A stretch of 64,000 bases of DNA, from contig JBILKR010000009.1 in assembly GCA_044376575.1 (NCBI GenBank), positions 1 to 64,000 on the forward strand, read 5' to 3'. The translations under genes and the position numbers were made by a program. The notes below the pieces were generated by a model. The model did not search any database and was not told the DNA's origin. It worked only from the letters and a program-made list of their open reading frames with translations. This DNA is from BA4 sp044376575 (GTDB taxonomy: Bacteria; Bacteroidota; Bacteroidia; CAIKAF01). Numbering within the stretch: position 1 is the first letter of the stretch; the number at the start of each line of letters is the position of its first letter. Shown piece after piece: positions 27,501-35,739 of this stretch.

Positions 27501-27587
27501 ATCTCCGGATTACCGCATGGATATTATTTCTTTAAGTGTTATACCAAAGATGGAAAAGTGCATGTTGCACCATTTATTAAAGTGTAA
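24576..27587 (+). CDS. CotH kinase family protein with lamin-tail domain and T9SS sorting domain
   Basis: A 1003-residue secreted protein. In order: signal peptide (1-20); first half of a lamin-tail domain (about 22-95, VINEGS ... WIEIYNAG ... SGKDR); an inserted block (about 98-278); second half of the lamin-tail domain (about 280-340, HTNFKI ... FSVPTPGASN); a chitobiase/beta-hexosaminidase C-terminal-like domain (about 352-430); a CotH domain (about 436-830, NGMYWGLYELREKYN); a glycine-rich beta repeat (about 835-910); and a type A sorting domain (about 925-1003). CotH proteins include protein kinases with atypical active sites. Substrate and activity here are unknown. The stop abuts the convergent methyltransferase stop. 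Confidence 0.85.
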   Translation: MFKHLLLSFLFFISVTQNFSQLVINEGSNKNYSTLADEDGEFEDWIEIYNAGNTAIDLYNYSLSDNQSMPDKWVFPHQLIQPGEFLKVYCSGKDRYASTPFVHVLTDSLFQPQTGWNTHQFDTPFYWDGVSNIVINVCSYNNAGYVTNSVHRQSATTYNSTVFSFEDGSPNACNYNNGYVIQQRPNLRLNGMTIGSGTITNSPYDYPAPYGNWYWGARHQILIKGSELAASGLTAGDIQSLAFDIEYTDPVTYTYVEYSISSVGLNEMTNAYIPLNGYKYHTNFKIDATGENIYFFSPADQLISSLDVDCGEGYDVSIGAYPDASTTIKKFSVPTPGASNNSSSPADLYAFAPLFTLSSGIYNTPVSVSIIDPNVPNASVYYTTDGSNPDTTSAVWDGTPIYIYQSTVVRAKAYVNGLLPSNISSASYLFNVDHVTPIISVITDNENLFGPTGMFDNPLNDWLKAAHVDYFDSTDAHNLLFTRRTGIIMDGGWGGSRTHPQKSFRIKFNDQVLGQGPINYPINPDRPNRTQFSDFYLRNGSNQFLVLPYKDACQVKMMSKDANLYYSAWRPVTVYINGMYWGLYELREKYNIEMFQTLENAHPDSIEILSLSAFYNYTLRALEGSVQSFYDSYDDFLQINVNDTSFWTQADQYFDMKYYNDYIIAESWMGNVDWPGNNIKIYRSNATNFRWRYCLIDQELALNPNGWTDCYSNHISYLLGQSTDNPFINVWLRGIQNHRFRNYFINRFADQMNTLYLPSRLLSIENGMFEQVVVEMANEYQRWGDPWNVPGQLNAFYNNHITFQNELACRSSQVRDHIQNGFNLPQQVDVDLDVFPSQGGKINISTVTPDTYPWSGVYFDGLPVKIEALPDTGFMFSHWEPNALIADTLQPVFLDTLQTNAVLFKAYFKPIPGFGTEDQSQFSFQLYPNPSSEFIHVTFSSAVHQDTYSFEILDMQGRKMDVGNNSLKSIHAQLDISGLPHGYYFFKCYTKDGKVHVAPFIKV

Positions 27588-28316
27588 TTATTCGCTGATT
27601 TTAATGGCTAATTGCAGGTAATTGTTTACCGCTCCAAGCACTTCATATTTTTTGTAATGTGAAGCAAAAAATTCTTCAAATACTTTGAATTCGTGGGTAG
27701 GTACACCAAATTCATCGAAGATAATCACATCATCTTTTTTCATATATGGTGCTAACATATTCAATGCATAATAGGCAGAACTATACAGATCACCATCTAT
27801 ATGTATCACCAGTCTTTTAGATAAGTCATGCTTCTTTACAAAGCCGGGTAAGGTATCCTGAAATAAACCCACTTCAAACGAAGCTCTTTGATCATCCACT
27901 GCTGGTGTAAAACCTCCGGCACTCATGTCTCCTTTTTTAAATACATTCCAGTCTTCAGGCAAACCGGTAAATGTATCAAAGCCAACAAATGAAGATTCTG
28001 CATGTGTATTGTTTTTTACCCACCATGAATATGATTCTCCTTTAGCCACTCCGAATTCAAGATAAACGACAGGTCCGTTTAAATTTTCTTTTTCCAACAC
28101 GTATGCATGTAGTTTCATGCGTTTAGGATAATCGTAGGTTAGACTTAAAAAATCATTCATCCCTAAATGTTTATGCTTTGCCCTCCATCTTGACATTCTT
28201 GACAGGTAGAGAAGTTGATGCATGAAGCCTTCCAGCGGACCAACGATGATGTGTAAATGCAAGAGCATAAAAATGGCCTTGGTTTTGCGAATGAAAAAAA
28301 GAATAAACGATCTCAT
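27588..28316 (-). CDS. TylF/MycF-type SAM-dependent methyltransferase
   Basis: A 242-residue protein with the macrocin O-methyltransferase-like fold. It shows YLEFGVAKGESYSWW (SAM site, about 80-94), GFDTFTGLPEDW, VIHIDGDLYSSAY and IIFDEFGVPT, the last two with acidic residues that bind magnesium in TylF and MycF. Such enzymes methylate sugar hydroxyls. The preceding glycosyltransferase gene overlaps by one base (TAATG), so the two are coupled and probably act in one glycan pathway. The hydrophobic N-terminus (about 1-30) could be a membrane association segment. The exact substrate is unknown. Confidence 0.82.
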   Translation of the reverse strand: MRSFILFFIRKTKAIFMLLHLHIIVGPLEGFMHQLLYLSRMSRWRAKHKHLGMNDFLSLTYDYPKRMKLHAYVLEKENLNGPVVYLEFGVAKGESYSWWVKNNTHAESSFVGFDTFTGLPEDWNVFKKGDMSAGGFTPAVDDQRASFEVGLFQDTLPGFVKKHDLSKRLVIHIDGDLYSSAYYALNMLAPYMKKDDVIIFDEFGVPTHEFKVFEEFFASHYKKYEVLGAVNNYLQLAIKISE

Positions 28317-30202
28317 TATTTTTTTATCAGTTTAGAAGTGATGAATAGAATGGATTGGTAAATACCAAATCCAATCAACAGACTGTATAATGGAAATACA
28401 GGAGTGAAATAGCGTGTCCAGTCAATCCATAAGAAATCCGTATTCCCCCACAATATGATGATGAATCCGATTCCAAGCATCGCCAATGATGAAAATACTT
28501 GATTGTTTTTGTATGATTTCCAGGTGATGACTGCAGCAAATGCAAGTCCGATGATTGCAAACAGTCCGTCCAGCGCATTAAATGGCATTTTTATCAAAGC
28601 TCCAAACGTTCCGTAATAATTTTCATCCGGTTTTGAAACGTATGCAATGCGTTCGAGCATGAGTTGAATTTTCATCGACATGTTTTTTTTCAATTCTGCC
28701 CAGTTATGAAAAGATGAAGTAGAAAAATCTCCATTGGGGATGGCTGTTTCCATATCTTTTTCAATCTTCATTAATTCAGTCCACCTTTTTGAAAGGGTTG
28801 ATGAAAAATTCTTTTTTTGCTGATCGCCCTGAATACGCTGAGCCAGCGATTGCATTCTGCTATTGAATTGCTGAGCACTGGAAGCATCAATTGAATTTGT
28901 TTTAGCGGCTGTATTTAAAACATTGGCTAATGATGTAAATTTATCTTGTACCTGATTAATGGTCAATATACCTGCACGTTTATCAAAATACTCATCAATG
29001 GAAGAACGTGTAGCTTGAATTTTTTTGGTGGTTTCACCCTGAAATTGTGGATTGAGTTGAATAAATAATCCAACACTGATTATTCCTGTGATTGCACCGG
29101 CAACAACAATTTTAGGTAAGAAATCTTTCAACTGAATAGCTGCAGAAGCAGAAGTATTTGATCCTTTCTTGGGAGTAATTTGTTTTTGTCTGGTTTGAAT
29201 AATTAAACTTATTCCCGTCAATACATACAGCACAATGGTAATGAATACCATTACCCCTGCGTTCAGTTTACTTCCAATGGCAAGTCCAATCACAATCGCC
29301 GCTGAAATAGCTACAGAAATAATTAGCCACCAGGGTTTATTTTTTCTGATTAAGTTAAGTGTTCCTATCACCAGAAATACTGAAAGGGTGGTAAACAATG
29401 TAGCAAAGGAGTCTAATCCTACAGCAGTATTCACATCTAAAAATGCGCTGTTTAATATTAACCAGACAGCAGCTATACATCCCACCCAGAAATGAATGTA
29501 GAGCCATCCTGCAATACATATCAATGATATGATTAGCATAGTGGCAATGGCATTCGGAACACGGGCAAGATAAATATATTCATCGGGTGCAAAACTAAAT
29601 GGCGATGAACTGTAGAGTGTACTTGGTGCATATTTTAAAGAATCATACTCTTCAATTTTTTTAGACTTTACATTGGGGTGATTGGTCGGATGTGCAAATT
29701 CAAAATAACCGGCCGGGTTTTCTTTTTTTGATGCATTCAGATGAATCCATGCACCCATAATGTATTTACCTACATTGGGAGCTTTCCATCCAAATGTCCA
29801 AATGGCACGGTCGTACCATTGAAAATCTTCTCTTGGAAATGCAATGGTATCATATTTTATTACGGAGTTTCCTTCTATTCCTTTTGTTTTCACTACAATA
29901 AAATCATAAGGAAATTTTACTGTATCCTGTTGAAATGCATCGATGCGTGCACCGGAAAAAATATCCATTTTATTGTTCCATGCATAAGTAGGAAACCAGT
30001 TATCCAATTCTTTGGTATTTCTGATGTATCCGTTAAAATACATGTGATAGGATGTAATTGAAGAGCTGGTCCACATTTGCTCATCATAACCCTTGGCTTC
30101 GCGTTTGTCTAATCCAATAAGATTAAATGACATTATACCCGCAATTACAGTTATAATTATTACAATTGAAATGCGGACATATAGATTTTCAAGTATTTTC
30201 AT
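28316..30202 (-). CDS. GT-C (PMT/ArnT-like) membrane glycosyltransferase
   Basis: A 628-residue membrane protein with an N-terminal anchor helix (about 11-31) followed by a large periplasmic loop containing the acidic DE motif (YDEQMW, about 39-44) typical of GT-C enzymes that use polyprenyl-phosphate sugars. About eight further hydrophobic segments follow (from about 215). An unusual feature is a hydrophilic, mostly helical stretch of about 150 residues (roughly 390-540) between membrane segments. Dolichyl-phosphate-mannose protein mannosyltransferase-like function is the nearest guess; donor and acceptor are unknown. It is coupled to the downstream methyltransferase. Confidence 0.75.
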   Translation of the reverse strand: MKILENLYVRISIVIIITVIAGIMSFNLIGLDKREAKGYDEQMWTSSSITSYHMYFNGYIRNTKELDNWFPTYAWNNKMDIFSGARIDAFQQDTVKFPYDFIVVKTKGIEGNSVIKYDTIAFPREDFQWYDRAIWTFGWKAPNVGKYIMGAWIHLNASKKENPAGYFEFAHPTNHPNVKSKKIEEYDSLKYAPSTLYSSSPFSFAPDEYIYLARVPNAIATMLIISLICIAGWLYIHFWVGCIAAVWLILNSAFLDVNTAVGLDSFATLFTTLSVFLVIGTLNLIRKNKPWWLIISVAISAAIVIGLAIGSKLNAGVMVFITIVLYVLTGISLIIQTRQKQITPKKGSNTSASAAIQLKDFLPKIVVAGAITGIISVGLFIQLNPQFQGETTKKIQATRSSIDEYFDKRAGILTINQVQDKFTSLANVLNTAAKTNSIDASSAQQFNSRMQSLAQRIQGDQQKKNFSSTLSKRWTELMKIEKDMETAIPNGDFSTSSFHNWAELKKNMSMKIQLMLERIAYVSKPDENYYGTFGALIKMPFNALDGLFAIIGLAFAAVITWKSYKNNQVFSSLAMLGIGFIIILWGNTDFLWIDWTRYFTPVFPLYSLLIGFGIYQSILFITSKLIKK

Positions 30203-30321
30203 TATGTAATGAATTTAAAACGAAGATAAAAAAGATTGACGGATGTAATATACTTTATATAAATACAATCAATGGAAAAGATAAATCAAATGAAGTTACT
30301 ATTTTAGTGCTAAATACTTTT

Positions 30322-30576
30322 ATGCAATCTGTTATTAACCTCATATTATCGAATCCTTTATACATTGGTATAACCGTTGTTTTTTTACTGATACTCATTT
30401 TTGTGTTGGTTAAACAGCTTTTTAAACTGATGTTATATGTAATTCTTGCATTTGTTTTATTGGTAGGTGTGGTATATTATTTCAATATTGATGTGAGGGA
30501 AACAGTAGATGAGTCGAAAGCAAAAACGGAACAAATCATTAAAGAAGGGGAGGAACAGATAGATCAGTTCAATTAG
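30322..30576 (+). CDS. Small membrane protein, unknown function
   Basis: An 84-residue protein with two adjacent hydrophobic helices (about 12-29 and 34-53), followed by a charged tail (about 58-84, with EEQIDQFN at the end). No family was recognised. The open frame runs back to 30166, but upstream residues lack coding character and would overlap the divergent glycosyltransferase start. The ATG at 30322 gives a hydrophobic N-terminus and has a near-consensus TACTTTTA just before it. It lies 65 bases ahead of gmhA on the same strand, which has its own -7 box. Confidence 0.55.
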   Translation: MQSVINLILSNPLYIGITVVFLLILIFVLVKQLFKLMLYVILAFVLLVGVVYYFNIDVRETVDESKAKTEQIIKEGEEQIDQFN

Positions 30577-30607
30577 GCAAAACAATAATTTTCATCTTTA
30601 TTCTTCT

Positions 30608-30615
30608 TATTTTTG
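30608..30615 (+). promoter_or_regulatory. Candidate -7 box for gmhA
   Basis: TATTTTTG is an exact TAnnTTTG match 26 bases before the gmhA ATG. The -33 position has only a T-rich TTTTCA, so support is partial. Confidence 0.42.
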
Positions 30616-30641
30616 TAGTACATCCAAAACTGAAAAATATC

Positions 30642-31241
30642 ATGAGTCAGGCAGAACAATATATCGACCTTCTTAAAAACACCCTTGATCAACTGGATCG
30701 TGAACAGTTGGATGCAGCCATTCATGCATTTCTCAGGGTATATGAAGCAAATGGTACCATTTACATTTTTGGAAACGGTGGTAGCGGTGCTTCTGCGTCT
30801 CATGCTACAGGTGATTTTTTGAAAGGTGCTTCGTATGGATTAAATAAACGATTTAAAGTAATCTGTTTGAATGATAATCTTCCTTCCATGATGGCCATAG
30901 CCAATGATATCGGATGGGATGATATTTTTATTGAACCTCTTCGCAACTTTTTATCACCAAATGATCTGGTTATTGGTATTTCAGGTAGTGGAAACAGTAC
31001 CAACGTGGTAAAAGCCATGCAATATGCCAAAGACAATCAAGTGCAAACCATCGCATTCTGCGGATACAAAGGAGGAAAAATTAAAGAACTTGCAGATATA
31101 CATATTCATTCAAAGGCAATGGATATGGAAATAGCAGAAGATATACACATGATTGTTTTTAATATCATTAAAAAAGAAATGATGGCGAGGTTACATACTT
31201 CTTCCAGCATGGGAAGTGTGTATGATGAAAGAATTAAATAA
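30642..31241 (+). CDS. gmhA: SIS-domain phosphoheptose isomerase
   Basis: Converts sedoheptulose 7-phosphate to glycero-manno-heptose 7-phosphate for heptose units of LPS or S-layer glycans. The 199-residue SIS domain has IFGNGGSGASASHA (about 43-56), the GISGSGNS sugar-phosphate loop (about 111-118), the conserved LNDNLPSMMAIAND stretch (about 73-86) and a C-terminal AEDIHMIVFNII helix with catalytic-type E and H residues. Length fits GmhA. The partner heptose kinase (HldE) is not in the window. Membrane glycosyltransferase and methyltransferase genes nearby suit a cell-surface glycan role. Confidence 0.88.
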   Translation: MSQAEQYIDLLKNTLDQLDREQLDAAIHAFLRVYEANGTIYIFGNGGSGASASHATGDFLKGASYGLNKRFKVICLNDNLPSMMAIANDIGWDDIFIEPLRNFLSPNDLVIGISGSGNSTNVVKAMQYAKDNQVQTIAFCGYKGGKIKELADIHIHSKAMDMEIAEDIHMIVFNIIKKEMMARLHTSSSMGSVYDERIK

Positions 31242-31246
31242 TTATT

Positions 31247-32593
31247 TTAATCTTCAAATAAGGGCTTAAGTTTCTTTCTTACCGGAAATCCAATATCAGT
31301 GATCAATCCGAATTGAATCAAATAGCCTGATATACTATAGCCTGATAAGTTTACAGGTCCTTGTAAATCATTTTTGTAATCAAATAATTGAAGTAATGGC
31401 ATGGTATATTGAAACATAGGTTTTAGTTTCAATTGCTTATTGAGTAAATTAATTTTATATCCAAAATGGAAAGTAAAATCAAACTGATTGGTAAATTGAT
31501 CTATAAGTATGAGTTCTTTTTGATTGAATTCTTCGATGATTTGATTGTTTGCTAAATTCCTGAATTTATAATTTATGTTGTATGTATTCCATACAGAAAA
31601 AGATAATCCGCCCCCAACAATTACATTCCTCATTTCATAATCAATCATACCATACATGCCACCATAATGAATGGTACCATATTCGTTTACTTCATAATTT
31701 TCAGTAGGATTTGAACCAACTGAAATTAAATAATTTGATTGATATCCTTTGTTCCAGAAATGAATACCTGCTCTTAATGTTAGTGATGGCAAAACATTAA
31801 CCCTTGCTCCAATGCCAACATCATATCCTAACCCATTACCCCCACTTTGTACAATTAAATTTAATTCATTAGGATAACTTACAAAACCATAGGAGAGAAA
31901 TGTGGGAACTTCAATACCCCAGCGTGATCCGTAGGTTTCTGCATCGTAATCCGATTGTTTTCTTACAGGTGGTTCTTTTTCAATATATTCTTTTTCTGGT
32001 CGGGTAAAATTGCCCTGATCAATTCTCCATGTATTACCTGGTTTACCTTGTTTAACCCATTGATTGTAATCTTCTATCATGGCTTCTTTTTCCTGAAATG
32101 TATAATACCTTTCATCAATTTTTTGAGTCAGTGCTTCATATTCTTTAAAATATGAAATCATGTCTGATCGGAATGACTGAGATTTCAGTTCCTGAATATT
32201 TTCGTTTCCTTTTTTAGAAATATAATACTGATAGACCGTCACGCTTTTGTTTCCCTTTTTTTCTCTGTTTGCCAATTCATATAAACTGGCTTCTCCAAGA
32301 ATTATATTTTTTAAAAAATAATTTTTACCATCCAACGAAAGTGAACTGTATGATGTATTGTCAATCTTAAAAAATTTAATCATGTCAGGAGTTAATTTTT
32401 CCTGATCATCACTGCCTGTTTTTCTTATGGTGATTGATTTGGTTAATCGATCTTCTCTCGCTGATTTTACACTCACTTCGATGGTGTCTCCGCTATTCAT
32501 GACAACTATTCCGGGTAAGAAATCATCATTCTTCTGGGCATAGATGGGGAGGCAGAACCAAACCCCGAAAAGTATGTATAAAATATTCTTCAT
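31247..32593 (-). CDS. Exported protein with predicted outer-membrane beta-barrel
   Basis: A 448-residue protein with a signal peptide (1-19, ending IYAQ). The first half (about 20-190) is polar and includes VVMNSGDTIEVSVKSA, reminiscent of Bacteroidota proteins that start with a short DUF-type beta domain. The second half (about 215-440) has alternating hydrophobic strands with many Tyr, Phe and Gly residues, as in outer-membrane barrels. The long open frame extends to 32725, but the ATG at 32593 gives the signal peptide and a near-consensus TACCTTTA sits just upstream. Function is unknown. It converges on gmhA with five bases between stops. Confidence 0.65.
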   Translation of the reverse strand: MKNILYILFGVWFCLPIYAQKNDDFLPGIVVMNSGDTIEVSVKSAREDRLTKSITIRKTGSDDQEKLTPDMIKFFKIDNTSYSSLSLDGKNYFLKNIILGEASLYELANREKKGNKSVTVYQYYISKKGNENIQELKSQSFRSDMISYFKEYEALTQKIDERYYTFQEKEAMIEDYNQWVKQGKPGNTWRIDQGNFTRPEKEYIEKEPPVRKQSDYDAETYGSRWGIEVPTFLSYGFVSYPNELNLIVQSGGNGLGYDVGIGARVNVLPSLTLRAGIHFWNKGYQSNYLISVGSNPTENYEVNEYGTIHYGGMYGMIDYEMRNVIVGGGLSFSVWNTYNINYKFRNLANNQIIEEFNQKELILIDQFTNQFDFTFHFGYKINLLNKQLKLKPMFQYTMPLLQLFDYKNDLQGPVNLSGYSISGYLIQFGLITDIGFPVRKKLKPLFED

Positions 32594-32719
32594 GCTTCGA
32601 ATGCTTAAAGGTAAAGATTTATCAGTTGGAATCGAGAAGCAGATGTTTGATTTTTTATTATTATTAACGATTGAATTGCTTTTGTTTGGTATTTGTATAA
32701 TTGTAAATATTTGATCCGT

Positions 32720-33652
32720 ATGCATTATAATTTTTCCTTGTTAAAAGAATTGTGTGGCATTCATGCTCCGTCAGGAAATGAATTAGCCATGAAAAATTTT
32801 ATTCTTGACTATGTAAAGAACAATGCAACCCGTTGGAAAGTTCAGCCTGAAATTATAGAAGGCGAAGATTTTCAGGATGCCATTATTTTATCTTTTGGTC
32901 ATCCGAAAGTTGCAGTCTTTGCACATATAGATTCCATTGGTTTTACAGTTGGCTATCATAATGATTTAATTAGAATTGGCGGACCGGTAATACACGATGG
33001 CATTCAGCTCACGGGTAAAGACAGTAAGGGTATAATCGATGGTGAAATTGTTTATGATGAGGAAACCGGTAATGCAGTCATCGAATTTGATAGAATGATT
33101 GACCGCGGAACTGACCTGGTTTTTAAACCTTTATGGAATGAAGATGAAGAGAGTGTGCAGTGCTGTTACATGGATAATCGCCTGGGAGTATGGACTGCAT
33201 TACAGTTGGCAGAAACCATGGAAAACGGACTGTTGGTATTCAGTACTTATGAAGAACATCAGGGAGGAAGTGTAGGTTTTCTAACTGCGTATATGTATCA
33301 ACGTTGGAAAATCAAACAGGCATTGATTTGTGATATTACCTGGATTACAGAAGGAGTGAGGGCGCATGAAGGAGTTGCCATATCTATGAGAGATCGAGGA
33401 ATTCCGAGACGTTCTTTTTTAAATAAAATCATTGCACATGCAAAAGTATCCGGTATTCCATTTCAATTGGAAGTAGAAAGTGCAGGTAGCAGCGATGGGG
33501 GATATATTCAAACATCTCCTTATCCCGTTGACTGGTGTTTTATTGGTGCTCCGGAAGATTATGTACACTCACCACGTGAAAAAGTATCTAAAAAAGACAT
33601 AGATAGTATGGTACAGATGTACCGGTATTTAATAAAAAAGCTGCATGAGTAA
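32720..33652 (+). CDS. M42/M20-like zinc aminopeptidase
   Basis: A 310-residue metallopeptidase of the MH clan. The start MHYNFSLLKELCGIHAPSGNE resembles M42 glutamyl aminopeptidase/endoglucanase-M N-termini. Probable metal ligands are H and D in VFAHIDSIG (about 78-86), D in YMDNRLG, the E-E pair in STYEEHQGG, D in LICDITW and H in DYVHSPREKV. It is probably cytosolic because no signal peptide is present. M42 proteins often form tetrahedral aminopeptidase complexes. The ATG at 32720 is chosen over an upstream in-frame TTG at 32693. Its stop codon is the loop of a terminator hairpin. Confidence 0.82.
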   Translation: MHYNFSLLKELCGIHAPSGNELAMKNFILDYVKNNATRWKVQPEIIEGEDFQDAIILSFGHPKVAVFAHIDSIGFTVGYHNDLIRIGGPVIHDGIQLTGKDSKGIIDGEIVYDEETGNAVIEFDRMIDRGTDLVFKPLWNEDEESVQCCYMDNRLGVWTALQLAETMENGLLVFSTYEEHQGGSVGFLTAYMYQRWKIKQALICDITWITEGVRAHEGVAISMRDRGIPRRSFLNKIIAHAKVSGIPFQLEVESAGSSDGGYIQTSPYPVDWCFIGAPEDYVHSPREKVSKKDIDSMVQMYRYLIKKLHE

Positions 33653-33674
33653 TGCTCATGCAGCTTGCTTTTTT
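33638..33674. terminator. Terminator whose loop holds the peptidase stop codon
   Basis: A perfect 12-bp stem (AAGCTGCATGAG / CTCATGCAGCTT) with a TAATG loop that contains the TAA stop of the peptidase gene, followed by a T-run. An A-run on the left side lets it act for the convergent nhaD transcript too. Confidence 0.88.
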
Positions 33675-33690
33675 ACTTTACTATATTTTA

Positions 33691-35052
33691 TTAATGAACT
33701 GCGAAAATTGGATATACAGCCATGTAAGCCAATGCTCCTCCTGCAAATCCCATCAATGCCAACAAACTGATTTTTTTCAGGTACCAGATAAAATCAATTT
33801 TCTCCATTCCCATTACTGCTACTCCTGCAGCAGATCCGATAATTAAAATACTACCTCCGGTTCCTGCTGTAAATGCAATGAATTCCCATAATTTATGATC
33901 CATCGGATAAGTTGCCATATCATACATTCCTTGTGATGCTGCCACCAATGGAACGTTATCAACCACAGCTGAAGCTAACCCAATTGCAACAGCTATAACA
34001 TCTAAGTTCCCAATGCTGTTATTCATCGCTTCTGACAAATGAGATAAAACATGAGTAGATTCAAGCGCCCCAATCGCAATTAATATTCCTAGGAAGAATA
34101 AAACACTGGGTGTGTCTATCCTGGTTAAAGCATGAATGGCGGTGTAGGGTTTCTTGTCTTCCTCTTCTTCATCAATATGAATAAATTCTGCAATTACCCA
34201 AACAACACCTAATCCAAGCAACATACCAATATATGGAGGTAAATGTGTTACCGTTTTAAATACCGGTACAAAAAGTAATGCACCTAATCCTGCAAATAAC
34301 ATGATACGACTTCCTTTCACTACCTCATTTTTCTTTTCACCATCAGTATCATACGCTGCTCTTTCAACATTACCTTTCATTCTGAAGGATAGGAAAACCA
34401 ACGGAACAATCAAACAAACCAAGCTTGGAATAATCAAAGTCTTCATAATATTTACTGCAGAAATTTGTCCGCCAATCCATAACATCGTAGTTGTTACGTC
34501 TCCAATTGGACTCCATGCGCCACCCGCATTGGCCGCAATAATTACAATTCCTGCGAAGAACTTACGTTGTTCGGCGTTGTGTACTAATCTTCTTAATAAG
34601 GATACCATAACAATGGCAGTAGTTAAGTTATCTAACGCTGCTGATAAGAAGAATGTAATTAAACCTAAAATCCATAATAGTTTTCTGGAATCTGTTGTTG
34701 TAATTCGATTGGTAATCACCTTGAATCCCTGATGTGCATCGATAAGTTCAACAATGGTCATGGCACCCAACAGGAAAAATAAAATTTCAGAAATTTTTCC
34801 TAAGTGATGATTCAACTGATGTCCAACAAAATGAACGTAGATTTCATGTGTTGACAATCCAGCTTGTGATGCGGCAAATTCCAGAAACTCTTTTGAATTC
34901 AGAATACCGTCAGTAGGATTAAAAACAGCATACACAGTCCAAACCAATACTCCTGTAAGTAGGGCAGAAGCGGTCTTGTTAATTTTAATCGGATGTTCAA
35001 GCGCAATGGCCAGGTAACCGATCACAAAAATGGCAATAATAATGGTTATCAT
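33691..35052 (-). CDS. nhaD: NhaD-type sodium/proton antiporter
   Basis: A 453-residue inner-membrane protein with about 11-12 hydrophobic segments, of the ion transporter superfamily. Family-like features are FFLLGAMTIVELIDAHQGF (about 92-110), SAALDNLTTAIV (about 138-149), NAGGAWSPIGDVTTTMLW (about 178-195) and VVDNVPLVAA (about 363-372). The paired D-N-x-x motifs are typical of NhaD. It exports sodium in exchange for protons. The ATG at 35052 is used; the open frame reaches a TTG seven codons earlier. A terminator shared with the convergent peptidase gene lies just past its stop. Confidence 0.92.
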   Translation of the reverse strand: MITIIIAIFVIGYLAIALEHPIKINKTASALLTGVLVWTVYAVFNPTDGILNSKEFLEFAASQAGLSTHEIYVHFVGHQLNHHLGKISEILFFLLGAMTIVELIDAHQGFKVITNRITTTDSRKLLWILGLITFFLSAALDNLTTAIVMVSLLRRLVHNAEQRKFFAGIVIIAANAGGAWSPIGDVTTTMLWIGGQISAVNIMKTLIIPSLVCLIVPLVFLSFRMKGNVERAAYDTDGEKKNEVVKGSRIMLFAGLGALLFVPVFKTVTHLPPYIGMLLGLGVVWVIAEFIHIDEEEEDKKPYTAIHALTRIDTPSVLFFLGILIAIGALESTHVLSHLSEAMNNSIGNLDVIAVAIGLASAVVDNVPLVAASQGMYDMATYPMDHKLWEFIAFTAGTGGSILIIGSAAGVAVMGMEKIDFIWYLKKISLLALMGFAGGALAYMAVYPIFAVH

Positions 35053-35131
35053 TTTTTTATAATTTGGTGTCAAATGTATATGAAAAACCTATATCTCCAA
35101 CTAAAATTGATCTTTATTTATATATCAATTT

Positions 35132-35707
35132 TTAAAGGCTTTTAACCCATTGCTGAATCATCGATTTACCATATTCAGTCATTATGGATTCAGGGTGAAA
35201 TTGTACCCCACATACAGGGAGTGAAACGTGTTGAAACGCCATGAAATTATTTTCCGAATCTACAGCATTTATTATCATTTCATCAGGAAGATGATTAGAG
35301 TCAACTACCCATGAATGGTATCTTCCGGCCTGAAATTGCTGAGGAATATTGTTGAACAGCGGATGGCCTTCTTTAATGATATGAACAGGTGTCATTACAC
35401 CGTGATAAACGGTATTCAGGTTTTTCAGTGTTGCACCCATGAATTCTGCAATCGCCTGGTGACCCAGACAAACACCCAGCATATTTTTTTTATTAAAAAA
35501 ATGCGCAATGATTTCAGGCATTTTACCGGCTTCTGAAGGAAGTCCCGGACCGGGTGAAAAAATGATGGCATCGTATGGCTCAAGTGTCTCAATACTTACC
35601 TGATCATTATAAAACACATCGAGGATTACTTCATCAACACTTTCAACATAATGTACCAAGTTGTAGGTAAATGAATCATAATTATCAATCATTGCAATCC
35701 TTTTCAT
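35132..35707 (-). CDS. Anthranilate/aminodeoxychorismate synthase glutamine amidotransferase subunit
   Basis: A 191-residue class I glutamine amidotransferase (TrpG/PabA). The catalytic triad is present: C80 (GVCLGHQ), H171 and E173 (QFHPES), and the N-terminus IDNYDSFTYNLVHY is typical. It supplies ammonia to a chorismate-using partner (TrpE or PabB), but no such gene is in the window, so tryptophan or folate use cannot be separated. Many Bacteroidota use one amphibolic protein for both. It stands alone between nhaD and the pnt operon, co-directional with both, with a 32-base gap from pntB. Confidence 0.9.
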   Translation of the reverse strand: MKRIAMIDNYDSFTYNLVHYVESVDEVILDVFYNDQVSIETLEPYDAIIFSPGPGLPSEAGKMPEIIAHFFNKKNMLGVCLGHQAIAEFMGATLKNLNTVYHGVMTPVHIIKEGHPLFNNIPQQFQAGRYHSWVVDSNHLPDEMIINAVDSENNFMAFQHVSLPVCGVQFHPESIMTEYGKSMIQQWVKSL

Positions 35708-35739
35708 CCCTGCACAATGATTTTTTTAAGTGTGAAACT

